DNA of 64,000 nucleotides from Paracentrotus lividus (lineage: Eukaryota; Echinodermata; Echinoidea; Camarodonta; Echinidae): NCBI GenBank assembly GCA_940671915.1, contig CALNVZ010003426.1, forward strand, positions 20,996,074-21,060,073. Direction: 5' to 3'. The notes beneath the pieces were generated by a model, which saw only the letters and a program-made list of their open reading frames with translations, was not told where the DNA came from and searched no databases. Position numbers and translations under genes: made by a program. Position 1 is the first letter of the stretch, and the number at the start of each line of letters is the position of its first letter. Below are positions 13,275 through 25,734 of the stretch, in pieces.

Positions 13275-13527
13275 TTATGGCAAACGCAAAATTTAAAGCA
13301 GCTAGGGCTTGATGCCTCAACATAATTATTCTTATTACATGTGATGATTGGAGTATAATTTTCTCATTAAAAATAGAAATATTTCTGATTGAGATAACAT
13401 ATTGGTAAAGACATGCATGCATGAAAGATTTAGAAGAGGTAGATAGAATCGTGTACCTACATGTACCACCTCTAGGTCCATGATAAGGCCACATGTCAAT
13501 TGGGGAGGTTCGGAGCGTCGCTTAAAG

Positions 13528-14015
13528 CTGGTGTATAGTTTTGGGAGAAGGAAAATTTTAATTTGAATTCACAGTTAGATAATATAAAAGATTGAATCTT
13601 ATAACAATAATAATGAAAGTTATATTACTTGAAATATCGTTTTAGAGTCTTTATTTCACAATATAAGTATAAAACGTGGAAAGTCTGGGATCTGACTCAT
13701 GTTAGCGTTGAGTCAACGCTCACGTGGAAAACCAATGGGGATTCTCTTGTGTGGGTGATACGTACAAATCGTTACGGTAATGCGGTCAGTTGCATGTGCT
13801 AAGCTCTGGTGAACGGGCAGCTCGGCAAAGGTATAATTTAAAGAACCGTTACATGATGCTTCATTCAAACATTTTCACTGAAATTCACCGGAAATCATGA
13901 AAGGAATATCACAAGATTTCCCACACATATCTTTCAGTGCACTATGGACAACATGAGAATATATTTGATCGGTTTTATGCCAATTCCTTTTTTGTTACCA
14001 AAACTATACACCAGG
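13528..14015. mobile_element. MITE with CTGGTGTATAGTTTTGG ends
   Basis: CTGGTGTATAGTTTTGG at 13528-13544 is exactly inverted at 13998-14014 (CCAAAACTATACACCAG). The 0.49 kb interior has no open frame of note. Confidence 0.75.
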
Positions 14016-14754
14016 TTCAAGGTTGGCAAGGTTGCATGAGGTTGAATACAGTTTGCTAGAGCAATATGTTTACAAAGGAATCTCAGAGTTTTTTTCAACT
14101 CTCCAAAGTGCCTAACTTTGCCCAACTCTCCGCAATGTTGCTTTCTCCTACCGTAATGTTAAATTACTATGATAATTTTGTGTATCCTTTCAGAACTCCC
14201 TAAGTGACATGAGGCGTATGATAAAGAGAAAAAAAGGGGGAGGAGTTGGCAAAGTCAGACAACCAGGGAAAGAAAGAGAAAGCAAGTGATCAGACAAAAA
14301 CACAGGCATACCTGGCTAATTTCCTGAATGAAACTATTTAACCATGATTTGGTACAAATATATTTTTTACAATCTTGATGAATATTGCACTTGAATGCTG
14401 TGAACTCTAGCTCAAAATGTAACTTTTGTAAGCTAAAAAATAAATGTAAATGTAGCTCTGCAAAAAATGATCCAAAATGGAGTAAAATAAATAGAAAAAA
14501 GGCACACACAAACTTTTCTTGCAGATAAATGTATATTCAAGATCAGCGACCCTCTATTATTGCTCCTTGAAACTGATTGGAAACCGTAACTGTGTGAGTC
14601 AGTTCCACGATTGATCTTACATCCTTCCTATTAAAGTTCAATTGATACATGAATTTACCATCCAACAAATCTACAGATTAACGCCCCGGAAAAAGGCTTG
14701 ACAAGGTGCTTTCATTAAATCACATTCCATGATTTTGAAAAATTATGTTTTTAT

Positions 14755-14860
14755 GGTGGTATCTCACTGCACGGAGACAGGTTTGAGACGGATTTGGGAC
14801 TACTTTGAGACGGTTTCGAGACGGTTTTGAAACATGTCCCAGAGACATCTTCGTCTGGAA
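14755..14860. mobile_element. Half copy of the GGTGGTATCTCAC / GAGACG element
   Basis: It begins GGTGGTATCTCACTGCACGG (14755-14774) and continues with repeated GAGACGG words. The same left end, with an intact right end, occurs at 42644-42838. The right end is missing here. Confidence 0.6.
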
Positions 14861-16149
14861 AAAATGCAGGACAAAACTGACAGGAAAAATAGCTGAATGC
14901 CAAACTACTATATAGTGGAACATACTGACAATTGGTTCTACCAGTAACTCTCTTAAAAATGCGAGTAGGCTATCTTATTTCCCAATTATAGCCGACAGTG
15001 CCAATAAATGAATTAATATAACGCCAACCTACAGTGTAGCTACAAATAAATGGGAATCTTAATCACAGTGTTCAAACCTTCAAGTGTCTATAGCGCACAA
15101 ATACATTTAGTGAGAGATGATAAGTGTATAAAATCCAGGTTCTTTTTCAAGTATATTCAACCCTCATTATACCTCCGAGCAGAAGCAAACTATTGAACTA
15201 TGGAACTTTGAGTATGTAGCTGGCATGCCCAATTGTTGATGCCTGAGCTGGCCATTGTTTCCAATTGCATGAGACAAAAGTACTTTAAAATCTTCTGCTT
15301 TCAAGTCATTATTTTGTCAAAATGTCGAAACGTGCTTTACGCTAGCATGCTTTATTCAGAACACACACACACACACAAAATGGAACTAAATTACATCAAA
15401 ATCCCTGCTTTGGGGCCTTGTTTATTTGTCCAAATTTCTGCTCATATTACATGGATCCCGTTTCATCCCCCAAATAAAATAGGTGAAAAGTGTGCATATA
15501 TGTAGCTGCTGTTGAATAAATACCCAACGATGATTCACTATTGTTGTCCATGTTCATGTTTGCAAAAGAACTACTGGATCAATCCTATTAAAACTATCTC
15601 TAAATCTTAAAGATGGAGGAGTCGATAACGACAACAATGACCATGAAAATTAAAAAACAAAGCACAAACTCATGGTCAGCTCACTTCTGCATGCAAATTA
15701 ATCTGGGAATATATGATGGTCAATATTAAATATACTAACCTACATACATGTAATGGGAGGAATAAACAAAATATACGAAAAAGAAAAGAAAAGAAAAGAA
15801 AATGTGCCTCTTACATTAATTCTTTGATATACATGTATCACTGCATAATATCCCATATGATGTCCCTAAATTACAATGGTCAATTTTCATTCTTATTGAT
15901 TTCCTTCAGATCTCAAACTTAATAGTATTCAAAAGCATCTCCTTTAAAATAAAAAATGACATTCAACAAGTGTGCTCTCCAAACACGTACGTATACATGT
16001 ATTATGCACACATGGAAGTAGTACTGCGATCAACAAGAAACGCTCCACATCTACTCGAGCTATCTTCATCATTATTATACTGCATCTGATCGAATTTAAG
16101 AAAGTGATTGGTTTTGTTAGTTAATAGTACAAGAATCAATAAGAATTCC

Positions 16150-16680
16150 AATCACAGCTCAACACAATGAACACATCAAAATCATCATTTAAAATAAGTC
16201 ACTTCATCTTGAAAAATTGAACTAAAACTTACCAAACTCAATCAGGATTCTTCAGAACAGAAGACAATTCAATGTGTTATAATCCACGTATCAATCAATG
16301 CATAGGCCAGCATGGAATAATGGGTAATATCCATGATATCAGGGCATCAATCATTTATATTTGAGATAGAGAAAAATTGAAGTAAAACTTACCAAACTCA
16401 ATCAGAGTTTTGAAGAAAACAACAATCCAAGTATGTCAATCAACAAGCCAGCAATTGGATTACTGGGGAATATCAGGGCATCAATCAAAATAGTGGAGAT
16501 CTATACTCATTAAGAATTATAAGAATCCCAGTCACAGCTCAACATATCACAATCATCTCTCATTTCAAGTCTCTTCATCTTCATAAAACTTACCAAACTC
16601 AATCAGAGTTTTTTAGAAGACAATGTGTTAATAATCCAAGTATCAATCAATGAATAGGCCAGCATTAGGGTATCGTTGGA
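16150..16680. repeat. Three-copy tandem repeat carrying donor-like sites
   Basis: AAACTTACCAAACTCAATCAG recurs at about 16229, 16388 and 16587, with flanking CACAGCTCAACA, ATCCA-GTATCAATCAA and GGCCAGCA words. On the minus strand each copy has TTTG followed by GTAAGTTTTA, a consensus-like splice donor, but no acceptable upstream exon is open in the needed phase. Confidence 0.75.
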
Positions 16681-16791
16681 GATCTAAACTCTTTGTTTTA
16701 AACTCCTGGCTTTGATTTCCTAATGATGAAGTTCTTGATAAAACAAGCAGTTTTTGCTATGAATCATTTGTGATGGTATTGTACAACTCAC

Positions 16792-16863
16792 ACATGGCTG
16801 GTCTAGGTTTTGAGGTCCGTGGATGGAGTGTGTACAGTGTGTATTGACATCCTGCAGAGCAAC
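16792..16863 (-). CDS. Coiled-coil gene, candidate exon 18 (24 codons)
   Basis: Acceptor ...CCACCTCACTCAG precedes GTT, and the consensus donor TGT then GTGAGT closes the exon. It is 72 bases, phase 0 in and out, reading VALQDVNTHCTHSIHGPQNL then DQPC. Joined to exon 17, which ends RSRCSHCKR, it gives a Cys/His-rich stretch with four Cys and three His in about 30 residues. That resembles a small metal-binding tail, but I cannot name a family. Phase compatibility and both splice sites support it; the 4.5 kb intron to exon 17 is unverified. Confidence 0.55.
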
Positions 16864-18315
16864 CTGAGTGAGGTGGTTTAGAAGTCACCCTCAACTTGAA
16901 AAGCGAGACCAACTAGTAGTCTAGAGTATTCAGACCTCTGTACAAGGGGCCCAACATAAAAAAGTGTAAGAAAGGAAAATAATTGGTGTCCGTTGGTCCG
17001 ATGGTACATGTATCCCCCCAACAAACTGTTTGAACGCTGTAACAAAGAACAAAATGTAAGGCTAAGATATCATGTCGGTTGTTAGTGCGGCGGGGAGTTC
17101 TACCAAAAGTCGATACATGTAAAATGGAGATGAAACGTCGGCCACACACTCTCCTCATTATGTTTACTGAGCCAATTGCCAGTTTTTATCCACGTGTAGC
17201 CCGGGGGGGGGGGGGGAGGGGGGGTGAAAATTAGGAACTGGAACACTTGTTTTCCAGAGCGTGCTATAAGCCGACAATACATGTAGGCCTAATTTCTTCT
17301 TTTAATAAAGGAAGAAGGAAATGTATTATGAGCTGTTTTAGTAGAAAAACAAATAACATAATCAACAAAGATAACAAGGAAACATTTTTCATGTCTCTGT
17401 AAGTTGATATAGGCCACAATATGAATTTGATATGGACCTTACATGCATATTTGGATGGATCTCTAACTTGCAAGATGTATGATGAGAGAGACTAACCAGG
17501 AAACAAAACATGCTACTATTTAGTCTACATTCTCAGACCCTACATGTAATGGGGGGGGGGGTCTTTATAGCATGCCCACACAATGTAGATTTTCTCCCAT
17601 AGGCATAGCTCATCAATTTTTAGCACTGTTATTGAAATCTGCAAGATGTATTTGTGAGTGATGTCTGATTAAGAAATACATCCTAAAGATAATGCAACAT
17701 TGTTCAGGTCCTCTGTAACTACATGCAGCTGCTCAATGACAATATCGGAGTTAGAGGTTTTGATGGTATTATGAATTTATTTCAGGGTATCATGACATTT
17801 CAGTGCGCTCTTCTCTTTAGCGGAATTTTCAATATTTCCCACATGACAAGTGTACCATCAAACAATAATAGAAATATACTTATATTAGATGCAGACAGTT
17901 CTGATTGTGAGAAAATATTGAAAAATAGAAATGTAAGCAACTCTTTAAAGTGAACAACTTAAAAGCAAATATCTCAACCATTATAAAAATGTAATTTGAT
18001 ATTTGAACTTCTTCCTATACTCTGCAATACCTCTTGAGAATATAAATTTTAGGCCTACACTATCACTACATCTGATTTTATAAACAAGAAAACTAGGATG
18101 GTTTCAATGGAAATGGAATGAAGTCTTTTGCTGATTGAGAACAAATATAATGTCAAATGAAAATGATTAGCAAATGCTTTAACTCCACCAAAGACAGCAT
18201 CCTTTGCAGTAAACATGTCTGAATAGATAGACTATTAAGGTTATTGTGCTGGAGTCACTTCCCAGGTAATAAGCATACCACATGGGATTATCATCATCAT
18301 CCTAAACACAACCAT

Positions 18316-18560
18316 CTCTTCACACTAAAAACTTAATCTTTTTAAAAATAACTGTCCAGTGTTATTATCTGTTCACATTAATCTCCTTTTGGGTAACTGT
18401 AAAGGGTTATCTTATCTGTTCACACTCAAAACTGAATCTTGCTGAACGTAACTGTAGAGTGTTATCTTATCTGTTCACATTCAAAATTTTAATCTTGTAA
18501 CTGTAGAGTGGTATCTTATCTGTTCACACTTAAAACTTAATCTTGTTAAACCTGTTTTAC
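18316..18560. repeat. Short tandem repeat, about 65 bp unit, four copies
   Basis: The unit AACTGTAGAGTGTTATCTTATCTGTTCACA-TCAAAA-TTAATCTTG repeats about four times with indels. The first copy is the most diverged. Confidence 0.85.
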
Positions 18561-20897
18561 ATAGACTTTTACAGTTATAGAGTTCATTTCCCCCAATCAC
18601 ACATCAAAGACATGAGCAGTTTTATTGCAGCTACATGTTAGATGATGTTTATGCATTTAACCCATAGATGACAATGTCTCCTTTTAGTGACCCATGGCAG
18701 TATCTTTAAAACTAGAATGATTTGAGTTATGAATTACATATCAACAGAAAGAGCAAAAATCACTGTCCTAAAAGACTTTATTCCTGCCACTGTACATTAA
18801 ACGGTTCTTGACTTATAACAGTTTAAATGAAAATAATCATTGAAATCTCTAAATTGGCAACGCCAAGAAAAATGAATAATTGCTATTTTTACACGCAAAT
18901 TTGCAATTTTTTGATGCAGTTTGCAATTTTCATTAGTAAAGTGTTATTAACTATGAATTTGATTTTTTAAAGGTTGCAGGAGTGAAATAAAGGTATAATT
19001 TTTGCCAATTTGAGGATCAAAAAGTGATTCATTTTTACCATTGGGAAATGTCTGACATCTATGGTTTAAAAAAGAAATAAAATTAACACTTTAAAATTGC
19101 ACCATGAGGAATTAATAATCAATGCTTAGAATAAAAAAAAAAGGGGGGGGGGGCAAATATACCTGGTACCCATCCGAGAAGGAAAAGCTAATCTATGCTG
19201 GAAAAAAAAGCCTACTACATTTATGAATTTACATGTAGGGCCTATGTAGTTTTCTTGTTTTTTCTTTCTACTAGTCAAGCTCAGTCAAAACTCCAACTGC
19301 CTAACCCGGTTATATTATGTTGAAATCCTATAACCAGTTTATATATCTCAGTTTCACTGATGTTCTTGTGTTGTAAGTGATGGGGGGGGGGGGGTGTGGG
19401 CAAAGGATCTCTATTTTAAAGAATTGAAATAAATTAGTCAATTGAATAATTATGTCAAATGAATATTTTCCTATTTCATTGTTATGTATATTCAGAAAGT
19501 GAATGTGAACAATCCCATAAAGTTTGTATGTATGTTCCTATGAAAAATAAAAAGAAATGAATGAATGAATCTATCTACATTTTTTTATTTTTTATTTTTT
19601 TTTAGGGGGGGGGGGGAGTAACGAATGATCCAATTGGTTCCCTTATAGTTCCAACAGGTCAGGAAAAGGTATTTTAAACACTCTGCCAGGTTACCATTTG
19701 GAACATAACCAACATAAATGAAGAGTTTGTCATAACAAGATAACAGTAACCGAGCCTTGACACAGACAAATCAACAAAACAATTGATAGACCATCAGTTG
19801 AGCAAAAAGGAAAACGGAATCAAAATGGTTTAATTATGAGTTACATGTAATGCCCCTTTATGAGCTGAATCACAAAATGACAGAACTGATTACAGTTAGG
19901 AACATTATTAGTATTCTATGTAGCTCTAAAAAAATATCTACATTTCTGGTATCTGCTGTTTTTAAAAAGAAGAAACCTATTACAAATATAAATTAATAGT
20001 AATGCCATTTAAAAAAAAAAAATAATAATAATAATAATAATTAAAAAAAGTACTACAGGCAAGTACCAGTACTTCTTTTTAACCTGGAAGAATACAGGAT
20101 TGGGAGAACTCAACTGAACTTGATCTTGAACTTTGTTTATCCATGAAATCAACATGAAAATACAATCAGATAATTTACATTTGCATGGCATTTGATACAG
20201 GCCTACATATACATGTAGATGTAACATAAAGAAAAGGGGTAATCAGAAAATAGCCTGATAATGTAAATTGAGTCTGATACTAGTACCTGATATTCTCACA
20301 TAATACAATAAATTTGAGCAAGTATACTTGCAGTCAAATTCTTTTGAATAGAAGATTTTTTTAACTCAACTTCCAACAAATTGAAACAAAAAAGGAAAAC
20401 TGTCCAAATATGTAGTGAAAATGAGCAAAGAAAAAGGGATTCCATTGAGAATTCCACCGAGACCTTTGGATTGCTGGACCAGTGTTTCAGTCCCACTTGA
20501 ATCCCATTTTCTTTAAAACATTCTGGAACAAATCTAGTTATATTCTAAAAAAAGAGCAATATGATGAGTACAAAACAATTCTAAAGTTCTTTTCAAACCT
20601 AAAAGAACTAGAGGATAACTTTAAAAGACTCCTGAAGTATGTGTCAACAAGCGCGACCCTGATAAGCTTCAGACAGGGCAAACTGAAAGAGGAGACTATG
20701 TTTGTGATTAACACATTAAACCAACCATAAAAGCATTGTTATGCATCATAACAAAAGGCCGGAATGCCTTGGCGTGCCATGTGCCATTATTTTCTGAAAA
20801 TACATCATCAATTTATTGATGGTTGATGCTGTAAATGATACACTTTCATTTCAATAACAGGATGCATAGAATATATAGGTAAATGGGTTTGAATCAT

Positions 20898-20921
20898 GAG
20901 AGAGAGAGAGAGAGAGAGAGA
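20898..20921. repeat. (GA)n microsatellite
   Basis: Pure GA run of about 24 bases inside an intron of the coiled-coil gene. Confidence 0.9.
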
Positions 20922-21380
20922 ACCTCTTCAAGAAATTAAACATATTTCTCCCAATCAAGCAATCTTTCAACATCTTCAAACAGTGACACAATATCAAACT
21001 CATTCCCTCATAAATATTCTTTCATTGTATTCAAACATACATGTACACCTGACAAATGTCACAAATACTGTTTCACATCGAGAAAATGCCTTAGTTTAAT
21101 TTAAATAAAAAACAGAACTGTAAATGTTCACCTTATTATATTTACTGGAACTGCAACTGTTCTCTTGATGCTTTAGTATAGGCAAGGACAATTTCCAAGA
21201 TCTAATAATATACTTCTGACTACACTCTACACTATAACCTTGTAAGGAGAAAAGAACAATCACCTTTTCAATTTCACAGCAAGCTTGTGTGAAATATTGA
21301 TGGTCATAAGTCAATGAAATGCTATTAAAGAAGCACGACCTAAATCTATGAATTGAGAAATAGTAGATTAAAGTACTTAC

Positions 21381-21424
21381 ACGTTTGCAGTGTGAACATC
21401 TGGATCTCTTGGGCAAATTGCTTC
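21381..21424 (-). CDS. Coiled-coil gene, exon 17
   Basis: Acceptor ...TTTTGATACCAG then GAAGC, consensus donor CGT then GTAAGT. It is 44 bases, completes the split Gly codon from exon 16 and ends in phase 0. It encodes residues 488-502: GSNLPKRSRCSHCKR. This is a basic, Cys-containing segment after the Ser/Thr-rich linker, with a C-x2-C pair. It is the last exon in the unbroken phase-matched series. Confidence 0.8.
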
Positions 21425-22126
21425 CTGGTATCAAAATAACAAATTAATGGATAATATAGTTTGGCAGCAAACTACATCTGTATAGCGCTTTTATAATACA
21501 AATATGTGATGGAACTGTCTTTGTACACGTTGTAAAACATTTATTTATTAAGATGTACATTTAACAAGTTGAAGAGCCAAAAATCTAATCATAAACTAGA
21601 TATAGTACAAGAGACACTTTTTAAAACTTGTTACAAATATATTATTTTCTCAGGTTAGAAAAGTAAGATTGATATTCAGGAATTGAGAAAACCTACTACC
21701 AAAAGGAATACACCCTCTATAGTTAAAAACATTACAGGATTTGCTCCTGATTTCTGATTATCTATTGTTATAAAATAGAATAATTGGCTATCTATTTGAA
21801 TGACAAGATAGATAATTGATTTCTTTTTCTACACGTGTACATAAATACACATACAATTTGTTAGTAGTTAATGGTTAGGAACCTTATCGCCTCTCAAATC
21901 TATTTCACTATGTGTCTCTATTTTTTGGTTTTGTTTTTCCCTTTCTGTACCCTGTTCATATGTTTATCATATCACTTCTATCTCCTATTAGTAAATATCT
22001 TGTTTTTTACAATGTAAAAATTTAGATCATTGTTCTTCCTTTTAGTGAAGCAAGCAAATACATTTTGTTTATTCTAAAGGTATTTTTTATTTTTATACTA
22101 TTTTTTTTTACCGGCAATGTTCTCAC

Positions 22127-22170
22127 CTTTCCCCAGTCCTTCTGTAATGCTATCATCAGAAGATGTTTTC
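22127..22170 (-). CDS. Coiled-coil gene, exon 16
   Basis: Acceptor ...CTTTTTGCAG, donor AAAG then GTGAGA. It is 44 bases, enters with one base of a split Arg codon and leaves with one base of a split Gly codon. It encodes RKTSSDDSITEGLGK (about residues 473-488), a polar linker without predicted structure. Confidence 0.85.
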
Positions 22171-22486
22171 CTGCAAAAAGGAAATATAGACAATAGATAA
22201 TTACTCCTTCACTGTATATTTGTAAGTGTGCAATAAACTACAGGTAGGGTAAATTGAAAATTAAAAACACAATAAAAATCATATTTTCATTTTTGGAGAC
22301 TTTAACAAAAGGTGACAGGATGGACATATCTGCCAAAACAATGGCCAAAACAGTTTCAAAACCTTATAATCCCCTTTACTATTCTGCATGCTAATTTGTA
22401 TGTGAGCTTTATCTGTTGCTCTCAAAACAGTTGACATTCATTAGCATCTGTTGGATCAAAATCATAGAATTTATCCCTTATTTTAC

Positions 22487-22587
22487 CTCTTAAAAAGCAG
22501 TCTTTTAGCACTGTGTGTGAGGTCTGTATGTTCATCTAAACCTGAAGTTTCATACTTCAATTCAAGTTCCTTCTGTAGAAGAGAGAC
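22487..22587 (-). CDS. Coiled-coil gene, exon 15
   Basis: Acceptor ...TTTTTTCCTGCAG, donor AAGAG then GTAAAA. It is 101 bases, phase 0 in, and leaves two bases of an Arg codon. It encodes residues 440-473, starting VSLLQKELELKYETSGLDEH and ending HSAKRLLFK. The first half continues a coiled-coil helix, then turns polar. Confidence 0.9.
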
Positions 22588-22849
22588 CTGCAGGAAAAAA
22601 CAAAAATAAAAAAATATAATAAATCCTCAAATAAATCTTAATAATGATAACCCCAAATTTTAACCAACTGAGTCCTATACCTAAGATATCCCTGTAACTT
22701 AAAGAAAAAGGCATTCTGATTGGTATACAGTGAAAATTTTATTCAAGAAGTCTATGCAACAAGGATCCTTATTGGTTACTATGGATTTGCAATTGCTCAG
22801 AACTCTTTGTTACAGGGTCAGCATGGACTCCATCTTACTCAATCTATCA

Positions 22850-23237
22850 CTACTTGACTCATCATACTCTCTAGGTCTATCATCCCCTATTACTGGGGTA
22901 TCTCATTCAGACGTAAACTCCATGAGCTCAATCTCAGCTCTATCTCATTCTAAACTTAACTCAGTCTAGATACCAGACTCACCATCTTCTCTAGATCTCT
23001 CATTCTCTGTTTATCTCTTCCAGACGTGAACTCTGTGAGCTCAACCTTGAGTCTATCTCATTCTAATCCTGACTCAATCTCAGCTCCATCTCATTCTAAA
23101 CCTGACTCAATCTAGATACTAGCCTCACCATACTTTTTACATGTAGGTCTATCATCCCCTGTTTATCTTTTCCAGATGTGAACCCCATAAGCTCAATCCC
23201 AACTCTTTCTCATTCTAAACCTGACTCAATTTAGATA
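22850..23237 (-). pseudogene. Three degenerate tandem copies of the 3' end of exon 14
   Basis: Units of about 120-145 bp begin near 22850, 22973 and 23118 and repeat the last part of exon 14 plus its donor and the first bases of the intron. The unit at 22973 still has the donor (ATG then GTGAGT) and 19 open codons, LTEFTSGRDKQRMRDLEKM, but meets a stop further upstream. The unit at 23118 keeps LMGFTSGKDKQGM and a GTGAGG donor. The unit at 22850 breaks at a TGA just after the TFTS-equivalent region. None has an acceptor, so they look like non-functional tandem duplicates, although the two intact donors could compete in splicing. Confidence 0.8.
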
Positions 23238-23247
23238 CCAGACTCAC

Positions 23248-23497
23248 CATACTCTCCAGGTCCAGCATCCTTTGTTTATCTCTCCCAGACGTGAACTCCA
23301 TGAGCTCAACTTCAGCTCTTGCAAGCTCGAGTTCATTCTGAACCTGACTCAATCGATGTGAGTGTGTATCATCACTAGAAGAATTGGTAGAGGCAGTTTG
23401 CAGTTGAGTGTAATCTTCTCTCAGATCTTCTAAAAGAGATTTGAGTTCAGTGTTCTCCTCTCTATAAGCCTTCAACTTGTCTCCCATATTCACTGCC
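23248..23497 (-). CDS. Coiled-coil gene, exon 14 (largest exon)
   Basis: Acceptor ...TTTATATTTACAG, donor GAGAGTATG then GTGAGT. It is 250 bases, enters with one base completing an Arg codon and ends in phase 0. It encodes residues 356-439. It begins RAVNMGDKLKAYREENTELK, then SLLEDLREDYTQLQ, a Ser/Thr/Asp linker (TNSSSDDTHSH), then RLSQVQNELELARAEVELME and SGRDKQRMLDLESM. Two heptad-rich helices flank the linker, the usual look of a segmented coiled coil. Its 3' end has been tandemly copied into the following intron (22850-23237). Confidence 0.93.
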
Positions 23498-24115
23498 CTG
23501 TAAATATAAAAAGATCAATGTTTGTGTTAATTAACAAGGAACTTAAAAAGTTGTCAACTTTTTTGGGGGAACACTGTTTGTCTCTCTCAAAAAATAAGAT
23601 TTTAGTAAAAAATAATGATAATATTACTTCTTCTACATATACAATGTATATCACTCCCATCATAATGAACACAGATAACAGATTCCATTGTAGAAATTCT
23701 TCAAAATCCAAATGTGTGTCTTTTGGACAGTGTGGAAAGACTCTGTTACAATGAATTAATTGACTTATGAAGACCTATGAAGACCTATGAAGCATGATTG
23801 TCAGTCATAGTTGCACAAATCTTTTTCATTTGAAGGTGCAGGAAAGATCAGTTAAAGATCATCAATATCCAATTAATGGAATCATCCTTTATTTTTCTGT
23901 ATTAATGTAAAAATGAGCAGAATATAAAGTTACAAAGAGGGGTATAGTCTCTAGTTTACCATCCGCATATTTGCGGGCTCAGTATACAACGGGTTAAAAT
24001 AGACTGTACAAGCAGAAATAAGATATTATCAATGGAATTACACTGGCAAAGGGGTTCTGCTTTACAATGAAACATGCATCTCTGATTGACTAGTTCTAAT
24101 ACTGTACGGTAACAC

Positions 24116-24319
24116 AACAATTGCTCCTGCTACAATTGCTCCTCGCTTTATTTCATCTAAATAAAGATGTAAGGTTAGGGTTAGGGCTGCAACAGGGTTT
24201 CATGTTAGGTTTAGGGTTAGGTTTAGGATACGGTATAGTATTTAGTCCAGAATTGAAGTTGGCCATTCCATTAGGGTACAGAATTTGCAGCGGAGCAATT
24301 GTCGCCAGAGCAACTGTCA
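24116..24319. mobile_element. MITE with ACAATTGCTCC ends and TTAGGG-like core
   Basis: ACAATTGCTCC at 24132-24142 is inverted as GGAGCAATTGT at 24292-24302. A second, imperfect pair lies just outside. The core has several GGTTAGGGTTAGG-type words, which resemble telomere repeats but are part of the element. It lies about 50 bp beyond exon 13. Confidence 0.65.
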
Positions 24320-24371
24320 TGTTATGCTTAGGATATTTACAATGAAACATGAATCTCTGTTTGAAACGTAC

Positions 24372-24457
24372 CTTTGATCTGAGTTGTTCTTGGCCTCCAT
24401 GATCCATTTCACTTTGCAGTGTAGAGTCTCAAACTGGGATCTCACCTCCTCCACATT
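24372..24457 (-). CDS. Coiled-coil gene, exon 13
   Basis: Acceptor ...GTTTAATTCAG, donor CAAAG then GTACGT. It is 86 bases, phase 0 in, leaving two bases of an Arg codon that exon 14 completes. It encodes residues 328-356: NVEEVRSQFETLHCKVKWIM then EAKNNSDQ. It reads as the start of the second helical region. Confidence 0.92.
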
Positions 24458-25734
24458 CTGAATTAAACAATATCAATAACTTTATATTAGTAATGATAAA
24501 ACAATAACAACAACAAAATATGTGACTGATCATATCCAAATGAGACACAAGTTGCCAGAAAAGAGAGGAAGATATCAGCAAAATAATCAAATTTTTAAAT
24601 ACTCTTCCTTCATCAGTTTTACTCATTTTTTTAGAGGGCACATTAAACATTGAAGATTCAGAAAATTAAAAAATCATTTCCACCCAAATTTATAGATAAT
24701 TTTCTATTATTTTGCTGATTTCTTTGACAGTACTGGGAGTGTACTGGGAGACTTGTGTCTCATTTCGATGTGGTGCTTCACAATATTACTACTCCTACTC
24801 CTCTGATATAGAACTTCTGATCCTATGCACACAAGGCAAAGACATAGGTGAAACCCAAGAGGCCATATTTCATGATGTCAAACATAAAATTATTGTACAT
24901 TAAGAAGAAAAAAAATGGATTTCAATCTAATCGTTTCCCAACCCCAAACTCTGTACACTCATAAAACAATTTTGCTCATCAATTTTGAAGAGCTTTACCC
25001 AATAGGGCAGTTAATTTTACGAGCACTGTTCATTATTAATTTCTACAGGGAATAAATAGCATGAAGTCAACCATTTAAAAAAAAAAATGCTCATTACAGT
25101 AAAATGTAAATACTGACTCTAAAGTTGCATATGATAGAGGGTAAATGGTTTACAATACTTCAACGAGATTGGGTAGCACTGAATTTTAACACTAGATTCT
25201 TAGGAAGTTTTTTTTTTTAAAATTAAATATAACTAATTCTTGACTCACACATATCAAACTTATTGCTTGATATCTTCTTGTTCTGTACCACTCCACCAGA
25301 ATGTAATTCCATCCAACTTCATTTTATTTTCCTGTATTGGTTATTATTATTTTGCATCATATCAAACAACCAAGGGTGCATTATTAGTTCCATCTACTTC
25401 TAATCAACAGAAAAAAAACCTCTCAATCCCAGAATTGTTAAATTCACTGGACACACATAAAACTGTTCCATTACCATCGACTCCACATGTTATTAAAACA
25501 TACAGAATAGAAAAATAAATATCAGGAAAATGCATTTTGAGAATGCACTTTTAATGCATTATCAAGAGACATTTATATACAAGGTTAGTAGATTACATGT
25601 GGATGTCACGTCATGTCTATGTCAGTTGGTGAATAATGGACAATGCATTTTCAAAATGTACCTGTCAATTTGCCATGAATGCAATATATTTTAAAAAAAA
25701 ATTTCTATGAAATTCAAGTAAAATCAATTTAAAT

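Larger units (their letters stand above)
5330..16791 (-). other. Long intronic or intergenic stretch between exons 18, 19 and 20
   Basis: No further minus-strand exon with two good splice sites and a fitting phase was found, apart from 5478-5552. The stretch holds MITEs (5953-6065, 13528-14015, 14755-14860), tandem duplications (6471-6915, 9330-10143, 11180-11640, 16150-16680), an orphan plus-strand exon-like segment (7898-8042) and G/C runs at 7290-7302, 12367-12377 and 13254-13274. A short CpG-containing patch at about 8830-9030 carries several CGCG and TTCGCGG words, in otherwise CpG-poor DNA. Confidence 0.55.

Noticed and set aside
18316..18560. CRISPR-like array
   Set aside because: The units are contiguous and degenerate, without unique spacers, in eukaryotic intron sequence.
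21132..21215. Extra coiled-coil exon reading KYIIRSWKLSLPILKHQENS
   Set aside because: Phase 0 and a donor are present, but the acceptor has no pyrimidine tract. The good acceptor 20 bp upstream (CTTTTCTCCTTACAAG) leads to a stop after three codons.
21096..21434. 112-codon minus-strand open frame
   Set aside because: Only its first 15 or so codons are exon 17; the rest is intron read-through.
24170..24230. Internal telomere repeat
   Set aside because: The words vary between GGTTAGG and GGTTTAGG and lie inside inverted element ends.
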